Part shown: piece after piece, positions 55,208-64,000 of the stretch
Layout of the letters: the number at the start of each line of letters is the position of its first letter
Numbering within the stretch: position 1 is the stretch's first letter
Source: Lampris incognitus
Lineage: Eukaryota; Chordata; Actinopteri; Lampriformes; Lampridae
Direction: 5' to 3'
NCBI RefSeq assembly: GCF_029633865.1
Contig: NC_079224.1
Coordinates: 24,484,895 to 24,548,894, forward strand
DNA: 64,000 nucleotides
The notes under the pieces: generated by a model
The model's input: only the letters and a program-made list of their open reading frames with translations
What the model was told of the DNA's origin: nothing
The model's database searches: none
Translations under genes and position numbers: made by a program

Positions 55208-55590
55208 GAACCCTCACTGTTTCTTCCCTACAATTCTCTTTATTTATTGTCTATTCTGCAACCTCTCTTTACATTTCATCTACCTTTTTTTTGCATTTAT
55301 TAATTAGTCATTTGATTATTTATTGCAGTTACTCGCTATTAAAACATGTTTATTTAGTCACCCTTTTATTCCAATTTATGCTTCATTATATTTATTTACT
55401 TATTTTATTCTATTTTATTTTAATTTTTGTGGCCATGACCAACATGAGGTGGTGGGAGGGAATGAGGTTTTTATTAGTATGTTTCTTTCTTTTTTTCTAC
55501 TACAGACACCTTTGATATGTCTTGCAGCTATTGTACTGAATATGCCATGTCTGCAAAAAGGATCAATAAAAAAGATTTTTTTTAAAAATA
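54720..55590 (+). mobile_element. L1 3' fragment (ORF2 C-terminus and 3' UTR)
   Basis: It reads SPADHLHMIWTCPKLTNIWS, then LTALFGLPAT and ARRSILLKWK, in parts frame-shifted, the same C-terminal block as at 12900-13150. A short GA run, a T-rich 3' UTR and ATCAATAAAAAAG follow. GCATAC flanks both ends (about 54721 and 55591), a possible short target duplication. A 5'-truncated insertion. Confidence 0.75.
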
Positions 55591-55889
55591 GCATACCAAA
55601 AGTAGAGGAACATTTTTGGGAAAAACATTTGTGCTTCCGGGACGCTACTTGGCTTGTAAATCGGTTAATAATCTAAAAAAATGGTACAAAAAAACCCCAA
55701 TCTGCCTATCGCCATTTTCCTTTCCTCATTTGAAATACACAACATTTTGTAATCAAACTCCTCTTTAAGTGAACGCATGTGCCCTGCCGGTATTAGGGAT
55801 GTATATTCCTCTGGGGATATACAATTTGGCGTAGCACCGACTCTTGTTTCTTGTTTTGTTTTTTTCTTTCTGTTCTCTGAACATCCGCT

Positions 55890-56251
55890 AGTCTTCCCAT
55901 CGTTCAGCTTCACTCTGCCCGACCAAGTTCGGCTGTTCCCGTCACGAAGCGTTCAAGTGGAGGAAAAGCAGAAAGGAGGTAGGAGTCATACGAGGAAGGA
56001 GGGGAAAAAAAAGAAAAAGAAGTAAAACGACAATTTAAGATTAACGGCACCAGCAGGAAGTGAAAGCGGCACGAATCGGCGGTTTGAGAGTCCGTCGTGT
56101 GGTCTTCGCCTTTAGTGTCAACAGAATCGGTCTACTTGTGACATTGCGCGTGAGCCGAGAGAAAAAAGGTCCCCTCCCAGTTTACTGACGGATACAGTTA
56201 GCTGCGGTGGAAGGAGACCGACTGTACCTGACTGTGCGTTACCCCCGCCAG
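55890..56251 (+). other. Candidate first noncoding exon and promoter of the next gene (gng12?)
   Basis: A CpG-rich patch, unlike its surroundings (GAATCGGCGGTTTGAGAGTC, GTCCGTCGTG, GCGCGTGAGCCG). It ends at CCCGCCAG followed by the strong donor GTAAGTG at 56252. In human the gene downstream of WLS on the same strand is GNG12, whose first exon is noncoding, which would fit. No coding sequence is visible, so the identity is inference. Confidence 0.4.
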
Positions 56252-57806
56252 GTAAGTGTGCCCTGTGTAGCGATATCTACCTCCGTATTAAAGAATGGAC
56301 GCTCTTGTCTATAGTCATCGGCAATGCCACAGTTGGCCACATAGGCGGTCTGAAAATGAACTGATAAAATTACACTTTTGCCAGCGCTTGTGTCTTCACA
56401 GTAACGGGGAACCCCCCCCCCCCACACACACACACACAAAAGGCGACAGTGTTTAATTTTGGTGGCCAGTTGTCACACATTTGTACACGCAGTGGCAAAA
56501 AAAAAAAAAAAAAAACGACCCGAAAATGAGGTTTACCTCATCCGGTTGGTGTTCAACAGGTGACAGACTAGGGCCAGTTCTTTTCCAAGGACCGGGCCTC
56601 CATGTCGTTATCATTTTCTACATCTGTGTTCACTAGGTGGTGTAGGCCCCATGGCATAATGACTTCTGATGTGCAAATGAAACAGGACGTTGGAAAATAA
56701 TATTTTTTGTTGTTGAGTAAAGCAGCTACCCCCTTCTCGTTAGTATGTGAAGCAATAGCAATCTATGACTTGGAGCGCTACCAGTTCAGTCCAACATGAA
56801 CCAATTAGACAGATTACGCCTCTGCTTGCTATGATTGTCAAAGGGGAGGCCCCACACGCGGATGTGACTGAGATGTTTACATGAACTATCAACAGCCCTG
56901 TTGATGTCCCCTGGCCATTAGAAGGACAGAATACAGACAGGCCATTGATAAGGCCAACTCATTAGTACCCCATTCACTGCCATCAAAGTCTCCTCTCTAT
57001 GCCCATTAGGATGAGCAGGCTCACCGCATCGGGTGCTGTGGATCACATACTTCCTGCCTCCCTTCCTCTAGGCCTTCATTGTGACATACACATTTGGTGT
57101 ACTGTAACGACAAGTTTTGTCATGTTGAAGGTGTATGAGAACATGCAATGATCCAGAGGACGACTGATGCATCAGTATAGCAGAGGTTGCAGTATAGCAG
57201 AGTCGGCACATTGCACAAAGTTCTCTTTCACGCTATGTCTATTTTTAATTTTCTTGTCATAAATCAACCACCCATTCACCTCGACCCAACTCCACGCTTG
57301 GGATGCACACACGCTGACACGGTTGCTTACACAGGAATACACCAGCTCGGCGTCATTAGTGGTTTCGGAGGAGGTATGCGGCCGTATGATGTTTGGTGAG
57401 TAAGTTGTTTAATGGAAATGATGACATTAATGATGCGCTGCCTTGTCTAATCTTGTCAAGTTTGGTCATAAGGCTGCTCAGTTCAGTTCCTTGGAACAAA
57501 CACTGGTCCACTATATTAGTAAAGCATGTAGGTTCATGGTAACCGTCTCCTTTTTGTGTCCCCTCCTTTTAAATTTCCCTTACTAACAAGATATGAAGAT
57601 AATCAATAGCGTAAGCGAGATTATATGCTGGTTTTAGTAGGGCTAACATTTAGAAAGGGGAAAGAAATGCTGTTTTAAGGTGGCCCATTGCAGAGGTCAA
57701 TGAAAAATCAACAAACGCAGCAAACCTGAGGACTGGGGTACCCAGTTTTCCTCAGGAAATGGCTCAGGGGCCACTGCCCCTTCGACCACAATGTCATCCC
57801 TTCCCC

Positions 57807-57832
57807 ACACACACACACACGTGTGTGTATGT

Positions 57833-57888
<56 letters not shown>
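57807..57888. repeat. (CA)n/(TG)n inverted microsatellite
   Basis: CACACACACACACACGTGTG passes straight into a TG run with TATG interruptions, giving a self-complementary alternating purine-pyrimidine tract. Confidence 0.93.
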
Positions 57889-59255
57889 AAGACACAAACC
57901 TTTGCTCTGTTACTTGGTTACTTAGTTTTTATGTCATTTTTCTTGGTTTGTGTAGTGACTTCGGTGGCGATGTAAACAACTTAACCTTTGACACTAAAAG
58001 GCTCTAATTATTCAACTCGCTGCCTTTCTCCATCAGGGAAAATACATTGTGTGTGTGTGTGTGTGTTTGTGTGTGTGTTTGTGGAGTTGTGAAACCTGAC
58101 CAATAATTCAGGCTAACTTGATTTACTGGCCAGATTTGATCTCACGTTCATATAAATTGACATGTGATGGCTAATGAGGGGTTTATGTAGTTGAGAAATT
58201 CATTTATTTGTGCTTAGTTTAATAAGGGTAAATAAATGGTTTGTATGATGGAACACCCATGTGGTCCTGAAAGGCGGGGGGGGGGGGACATACAGTATAG
58301 CATAGCAGTGTCAAGCCCTCCCTCCCTCCCCACACACACAGACATCTCATCTCCATACGACTCGGAACTGAAACAGTAGAGGAATTGTTGGTGTAATCGG
58401 TGGAGCGGCACACACGACTTTAACCGGTACTTTAGTGTTTCCCCTTTGACGGAGAATGTTACCAGACTAGATCGACAGCTCTGTCGGCGAGTTATGACGA
58501 ACAGCCTGGTCAGTGTACAGGGACAACCCACTAGCAGCCGCCACCGAAGGAGGCCGAGCTTCCGATCACGGAAAAATAGAGTCCGCACACCAGATAATGC
58601 TCCCATGAACATTTATTGGTACACCACCTTGTGAGGTTTCAAGCGTTAAGCTCTTCTTCAGACAAAGAAGCATGGAGGCACACCTTCAGATACCTACTAA
58701 GCCAGGTCACTTGACAGGTCGCCTGGCTCTAATAGGCTCCCTTGGATCGGATACGTAAATGGATAGATAAATGGGATGCATACATATTAGACAGATCCGT
58801 CATACAAAACTTCACATCAGTGTAGACAATCTGATGATAATATACTCAGCAGATTAGTAAACATAGTAACTGCGTGACTGCGTATAGAAAATACACCATG
58901 TGTACACATAGGATATGTACAAAGCTCCACAGTACACTTTGAAAAGATACACTTATGTGGCAGGTCAGAGAGCTTGTACAGTACCTAGAGCTGAGTCAGA
59001 ACTGCTTGAATATCACACAACTAGAACATCAGGTATGAAAGTGTCATGCGATAACAAGAAGAAAAAAGGGAAAATGAAAACTCGAATCACACCTGCTTCG
59101 TCCTTACAAATGTATGAATTCCCCCCGAGGTCCTCCGTTGTGTTTGAGGAACTGGGAGTTTGTTTGTATGACTGTGCATATGCCTCGGTGGTTTTCCTGT
59201 GACTTTCTCTTTTTCTTTGCTTTTCTTTTTCACTTGCTGTTGGGCACAGTTATCT

Positions 59256-59258
<3 letters not shown>

Positions 59259-59291
<33 letters not shown>
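59259..59291. repeat. (CA)n microsatellite
   Basis: About 32 bp of pure CA. Confidence 0.93.
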
Positions 59292-59292
<1 letters not shown>

Positions 59293-59415
59293 CAGACACC
59301 CTATACCGTTAATACCTGCATCTTCAGCGTCTTGTGACTCTTTTAGTTCAACATTTTTTGTGGATGATCGAACATGAGAGCACTGGAATATTTTAATTTC
59401 TCTCAAGTCTCTTTG

Positions 59416-59420
<5 letters not shown>

Positions 59421-59454
<34 letters not shown>

Positions 59455-59480
59455 TTTGTGCCTGTCTGTCTGTCTGTTTG

Positions 59481-59535
<55 letters not shown>

Positions 59536-59556
59536 GTTGCTGTGTGTGTCTGCCTG

Positions 59557-59604
<48 letters not shown>

Positions 59605-59665
59605 TGTCTGCCTGCCTGCCTGTGTGTGTGACTGTGTGTGTGTGTCTCTCGCTCTGTCTGTCTTG
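59421..59665. repeat. (TGTC)n and (TG)n compound satellite
   Basis: Three TGTC blocks, one TG block, TGCC units and a final TG block over about 245 bp. Long cysteine/valine/leucine open frames here are artefacts of the repeat. Confidence 0.95.
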
Positions 59666-59739
59666 AAGGCCTCTTGTATGTAGTTAGAGGGTATGACCAG
59701 CTTCAGTATGGTAGGCCGTTTTAAGTATTCATTCTTTTG

Positions 59740-60400
59740 TAGGTACTAGTAATAAAAAATTAGACACCAGTTCTTATTTTTAATCACTAGTCACTCTTCT
59801 GTCACTAGTCACTACGGTAAAGTCTCTAGTTCCTAGAGATTAGAAACTCGCTCTGTTAGAATAAGCACTAGTTCCTAATTTGATCACGACCTGTCACTTT
59901 TCTCTTGTACGAAAAATACAGTAAGCACTAGTTCTTTAATTTACTAGTAACACACTTGAAAAGCACTGGTCACTTTTATTCAAGTATTTACTTTTAGCAA
60001 CTAGTAACTTCACAATAGCAACTAATGTTTGAAGAGTAAGTACTAGTGTTTAATTTTTAGCCACTACACTGTAAAGTCTAAAAGTTACGTTTACTTAAAA
60101 AAGAATTAGGAAACTGATTACACTTGGGAAAAGTAAGTAAATGAACTTAATTGTGTCAAGTTATGCGAAATGATTTTATGTGAAATGAACTTGACACTAT
60201 TAAGTTCATCTACGTACTTTTCCCAAGTGTAATCGGTTTCCTAATTCTTTTTTAAGTAAACTTAACTTTTAGACTTTACAGTGTAGTGCCTAAACAGCCC
60301 ATAGTCCACCAGCTAAATGCAACCCACCGTAAAAGAAATGGCTGAGGTGATTAGACACTAGTTACTAGAAATTACACACTAGCAGGGTTCAAATTATAAA
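59740..60400. repeat. ACTAGT-rich AT-rich interval
   Basis: The hexamer ACTAGT or a one-base variant appears about ten times (for example near 59745, 59788, 59802, 59867, 59927, 59943, 60000, 60044 and 60355), often as AAGCACTAGTTC. Spacing is irregular. A MITE splits the region at 60067-60284. I do not recognise a family. Confidence 0.6.
60067..60284. mobile_element. MITE with TA target site (mariner-like)
   Basis: Ends CACTGTAAAGTCTAAAAGTT are exactly inverted at both sides, and arms of about 95 bp are highly complementary. TA flanks both ends (60065-60066 and 60285-60286 by this reading). No coding content. Confidence 0.8.
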
Positions 60401-60940
60401 CTCAGCTTCGTGGGGGTCTCCAAAAAACAGGGCAAAAAAAAGTACACATGCGCTCAATTCATGCCCACACAGCGATGGGACTTTTTTTTTATTACAGTGT
60501 ATGACTGGATAAGCACTGACACGAGCACCGTGTCAAGGAAATCGAATATTTAGCCTAATGCCCTAGAACCAGCTACTAGGCCTACTACTAAACTGTAGTG
60601 GAGGACTTTGAGTATTTTTTTTTACCAAACTTTGGTATATTTTACCAAACACAAAACAATATTATATAGGCCTTTTATATATAAAATATATAACAATATT
60701 TTTATTTTACCCAAAACAAAACAAAAAACAGTTGTCATGTTAAAATCAAGGACAATTAGTTGCTTACTTCGAGAGTCGAGATCACTAACACTCACTCACA
60801 CACGTAAATGGCAAATGCATGGCACAGCGGCCAGCGACAAGGAAGTCCAACGTATCCATCTGTGGTCCCACTCCCGACGTTAGTACTTGTACTAACTGTA
60901 GTGATATAACGCCATGTATATCCGCTGGAACTACACTAGG

Positions 60941-61060
60941 TGTTATGTACTACCCGGACTGTTATTATGGTTACACCACTACCATACATGGTAGTAGTGA
61001 GTTCTATAACCCGGTGTGGTCATTGATCCTCGACCAATACTACCCCCAAGTATTACTTCA
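60941..61060 (+). repeat. Possible 5' LTR of Gypsy-3
   Basis: TGTTATGTACTACCC begins and ATTACTTCA ends a 120-bp segment. It is followed directly by TGGTGGCAGCGGTAAAGTG, which looks like a primer binding site. The 3' LTR is beyond the window, so this cannot be confirmed. Confidence 0.4.
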
Positions 61061-61207
61061 TGGTGGCAGCGGTAAAGTGCTCTCTATGAAGAATGAAGAT
61101 AGACTGATAAAATTGTCCGTGGATAATTTCTGTCATCATTCAAGCAAGAGTGCACCGGAGCTGAGCTAGCCACAAAGCTAACTAGCTAGCTAGTAACAGG
61201 AGACGTC

Positions 61208-64000
61208 ATGGCATCGCATCTACCGACAATGAATTGGTCCGACCCGGACCTGGGTGAGGCAATTTCACTGTATAAACAGAAAATGACTCTGTATTTAGAA
61301 GATGAAGAAATAAATGGCGCAGCTAAACAAGCTAGGAGAATATGTCGTGGAATCGGAGATGAAGGATTAAAAAGACTGAACGCCAGTGGTCTCACCGATG
61401 ATGAAAAGAAAAAGCCTGCCAAACTATGGGACTTCTTTGAAAAACAGCTTAAGTTGAACGTAAATTTCAGAATCCATAGACTGCAACTGATGCAACACAG
61501 ACAGAAACCAGATGAGAATATTGATGATTTTGTGACCAGAGCCAGAACACTAGCACAGAAATGTCAGTTTTCAGACGAAGAGCTTAACGAGCATATGATT
61601 GAGCTTATTATTGCGAGCACTCCCCATGATGCCCTGAGGAATGATCTATACAGCAAACCAAAAGGATATTCCTTAGCAGAGGTTCTGGCCGAGGGACGAA
61701 AATATGAAGCCCTGACAGCAGGCAATGAACAGTTAGACAAACTTAGCCTGTCACACAATGAGAGAATCCACGCTGTGGACAGGGACCGCATATGTCGTAA
61801 CTGTGGGAGAAGCCACAAACCACGTCGATGTCCTGCATATGATGATGAATGCAATGCGTGTGGTGCAAAAGGTCACTGGGAGCGGTGCTGCAGGAAGGCC
61901 AAACGAGAGTGCCAGGAACACTCCAGCCAGAGCAGGAGCGGGGGAAGTAAGTCCCACACACCACAAGACAAACAGCACAAGCGCAAAACCTATATAGACA
62001 AAAAGCAACAGAGCAGGACTCGCATACATGCTGTAGAGAGTAGCGGTGAAACAGACAGTGAGAACGAAAGTACTTACCAGAAACAGTTCCACTCCATAAC
62101 TATCAGTGAAAAGTGCATGCATAGCATAGACAGCAAGCCGGCCAGAGAGGAGGCGTACACAGTCCTGAAGGTGACACCACCTGACCTACCTGGTCGTGGA
62201 TACACACTACGTCTGAAGATAGACACAGGTGCGTCAGGCAACACACTCCCATTGCGTACCTTCAAGCAGATGTACGGTGAAAATGCATGCACCCAGAAAC
62301 GACCGAAAAAAACCAATAGGAGGCTATCTGCATACAGTGGTCACGCCATCCCCTGCCTAGGCACCATTGACATTCCATGCCAGTACAAAGAATCCAAATG
62401 GATCAATGCAAAGTTCTATGTTGTAGACGTACCAGGGCCAGCCATAGTTGGGCTGCCAACATGTGAACTGTTAAACCTAGTGACTGTCAATGTAGATGCA
62501 GTGACCGAGAAAGGACATGCAAACCAGAAAAAAGTCAACACAAGACAGACAAAACCCAAAATGACCATATCTAACAGTGCAGACCTAAAGAGAGCATACC
62601 CAGACCAGTTTGACAAAATTGGCAACTTCAGTGGAAAGGCCAAGCTCTTCCTGAAAAAGGATGCTGAACCGTTCATAGACCCACCACGTAAGTGCAGCAT
62701 TAACATCAAAGACAAACTGAAAGATGAACTGAATAACCTAGTCGAACAAGATGTGTTAAGAAAAGTAGAACAGCACACAGACTGGTGCTCGAGTCTGGCA
62801 TACAGCACAAAGAAAGACGGTTCCCTTCGCATATGCTTAGACCCCCAAAAGCTTAATGCCAGCCTTAGGAGATGCCCACACAAGATTCCTACTGTGGAGG
62901 AACTGAGCCCGAAGTTTGCAAATGCAAAAATATTCAGCAAACTTGACGCAAAAGCTGGATATTGGTCAATACACCTAGAGGAAGAGTCACAACTGCTAAC
63001 CACATTCCGAACTCCATTTGGTAGATACTGCTGGAAACGTTTGCCATTTGGTCTCAGTGACTCTCAAGATCTCTTCCAGGCAAAGATGGACCAAATCCTG
63101 GAGGGGCTCGACGGTGTCGTCAGCATAGCCGATGATATCGCAGTCTACGGAGCAAGCGAAGAGGAGCATGACAGGAACCTGACCAACCTGATGGAGAGAG
63201 CAGCCAAGACAGGTAATGTGTTCAACAGTGACAAGTGCACAATCAAACAGACAAGCATCTCATTCTTTGGCAACCTGTACACAGACAAAGGTATCAAACC
63301 TGACCCAGCCAAAATCAGGGACATCCTGAAAATGCCGACACCCCAGAACAAAGATGAACTGAGCAGATTCTTGGGAATGCTGACCTACCTGTCACCCTAC
63401 ATCCCAAAGTTCGCAGACAAAGCACACACACTGAGGGTGCTGCTGAAAAGTGACGTGCCTTGGACATGGGACACTGACCACCAAAAGAGCTTTGAGGACC
63501 TGAAATCAGTTATCAATGAACATGACTGCCTGAAGTACTATGATCCAAGCACACCTCTGACACTTGAGGTCGATGCATCACAGAAAGGACTGGGCGTGGC
63601 ATTAGTGCAGAACAAAAGACCCATAGCTTTTGGCTCAAAGACACTGGACGACTGCCAATCCAGGTACAGCAACATAGAGCGAGAAATGCTGGCCATAGTC
63701 TATGGAATGCAGCGAAACCATACCTACCTGTATGGGAAGTCATTCATTGTAGTTACAGACCACAAACCCCTCATTACCATATGCACAAAGCCACTGCATG
63801 CCGCCCTGCCACGGCTTCAGCGAATGCTGATAAAAACACAAGGATACAACTACGAGGTCACGTATCGACCAGGAAGCCAGATAGTCCTGGCAGACACACT
63901 CAGCCGACTACCCAACCCTGAGAACGAAAGCAACATCGAGCTGGACGAGCGCATTGACGGAATAGAGGCAGAAGTCGAGGATCCAGAGATGCTCACTGTT
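61208..64000 (+). CDS. Gypsy-3 gag-pol polyprotein, 5' 931 codons (runs off the window)
   Basis: One frame is open from ATG 61208 to the window end with no stop. Gag starts MASHLPTMNWSDPDLGEAIS. Two zinc knuckles lie near residues 196-230 (CRNCGRSHKPRRC and CNACGAKGHWERCC). Protease has IDTGASGNTL (about 339). RT has KKDGSLRICLDPQKLN, FSKLDAKAGYWSI, LPFGLSDSQDLFQ and the active site SIADDIAVYG (about 641), with alanine before DD where most Gypsy RTs have YxDD. RNase H follows (EVDASQKGLGVAL, VTDHKPL). Gag and pol share one frame. Integrase would lie beyond 64000. Confidence 0.9.
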   Translation, partial: MASHLPTMNWSDPDLGEAISLYKQKMTLYLEDEEINGAAKQARRICRGIGDEGLKRLNASGLTDDEKKKPAKLWDFFEKQLKLNVNFRIHRLQLMQHRQKPDENIDDFVTRARTLAQKCQFSDEELNEHMIELIIASTPHDALRNDLYSKPKGYSLAEVLAEGRKYEALTAGNEQLDKLSLSHNERIHAVDRDRICRNCGRSHKPRRCPAYDDECNACGAKGHWERCCRKAKRECQEHSSQSRSGGSKSHTPQDKQHKRKTYIDKKQQSRTRIHAVESSGETDSENESTYQKQFHSITISEKCMHSIDSKPAREEAYTVLKVTPPDLPGRGYTLRLKIDTGASGNTLPLRTFKQMYGENACTQKRPKKTNRRLSAYSGHAIPCLGTIDIPCQYKESKWINAKFYVVDVPGPAIVGLPTCELLNLVTVNVDAVTEKGHANQKKVNTRQTKPKMTISNSADLKRAYPDQFDKIGNFSGKAKLFLKKDAEPFIDPPRKCSINIKDKLKDELNNLVEQDVLRKVEQHTDWCSSLAYSTKKDGSLRICLDPQKLNASLRRCPHKIPTVEELSPKFANAKIFSKLDAKAGYWSIHLEEESQLLTTFRTPFGRYCWKRLPFGLSDSQDLFQAKMDQILEGLDGVVSIADDIAVYGASEEEHDRNLTNLMERAAKTGNVFNSDKCTIKQTSISFFGNLYTDKGIKPDPAKIRDILKMPTPQNKDELSRFLGMLTYLSPYIPKFADKAHTLRVLLKSDVPWTWDTDHQKSFEDLKSVINEHDCLKYYDPSTPLTLEVDASQKGLGVALVQNKRPIAFGSKTLDDCQSRYSNIEREMLAIVYGMQRNHTYLYGKSFIVVTDHKPLITICTKPLHAALPRLQRMLIKTQGYNYEVTYRPGSQIVLADTLSRLPNPENESNIELDERIDGIEAEVEDPEMLTV

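Larger units (their letters stand above)
56260..59740. other. Sequence without recognised genes, microsatellite-rich
   Basis: If the candidate exon is real this is its first intron. Simple repeats are noted at 56411-56438, 57807-57888, 58049-58080, 59259-59291 and 59421-59665. Around 58595-58670 the sequence AACATTTATTGGTACACCAC with AAGCTCTTCTTCAGAC resembles a LINE or Penelope tail. Nothing else could be named. Confidence 0.55.

Noticed and set aside
60819-61169. 116-codon open frame before Gypsy-3
   Set aside because: It crosses the presumed LTR, primer site and leader and shows no domain; it is best seen as chance.

Overview
This window is vertebrate nuclear DNA, most likely from a ray-finned (teleost) fish. 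It carries one host gene, wls (Wntless/GPR177, the Wnt cargo receptor), spread over 12 coding exons on the + strand (18488-50053). Nearly everything else is transposable elements typical of fish genomes: Ty3/Gypsy, a Ty1/Copia remnant, L1-, RTE- and L2/Rex-like LINEs, tRNA-derived SINEs, Tc1/mariner, hAT and a possible piggyBac-like element, plus long microsatellites. No bacterial-style operons, CRISPR arrays or structured RNA genes are visible.

Layout. 1-0.65 kb: end of a Copia pol and its probable 3' LTR, which holds a hAT MITE. 0.66-16.7 kb: one decayed L1 element broken by a Gypsy element (1490-5960, minus strand), an L2-like tail (7251-7340), an inverted L2/Rex-type LINE (7379-9196), a second L2-like tail with a CA run (12145-12420) and an RTE LINE (13260-16387). 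16.7-18.1 kb: intergenic. 18.1-51.9 kb: wls. The spliced reading frame is 541 codons plus stop, and every junction keeps frame. Intron 8 has the signature of a minor-spliceosome (U12-type) intron. Intron 2 holds a 1.2-kb Tc1 palindrome, intron 4 a complete and apparently young Gypsy element, and introns 2, 4, 5 and 8 hold seven copies of one tRNA-derived SINE. 50.2-51.2 kb: a composite DNA-transposon remnant inside the wls 3' UTR. 52.3-55.6 kb: a hAT MITE, a dead Tc1 transposase and an L1 3' fragment. 55.9-56.25 kb: a possible first noncoding exon of the next gene; vertebrate synteny suggests gng12. 59.7-64 kb: an ACTAGT-rich stretch with a MITE, then a third Gypsy element with a 931-codon open gag-pol frame running off the window.

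The most notable signals are: (i) a textbook -1 frameshift signal between gag and pol of the intact Gypsy element (in-register GGGAAAC, 5-nt spacer, 9-bp GC stem with the gag stop codon in its loop), together with a tRNA-Trp-type primer binding site and LTRs I read as identical; (ii) the U12-type intron in wls; (iii) the long Tc1 hairpin that would be transcribed in wls pre-mRNA; (iv) the nesting order of the first 16.7 kb, dated by exact target-site duplications. All gene calls rest on reading the sequence and on family knowledge; no database search was run.
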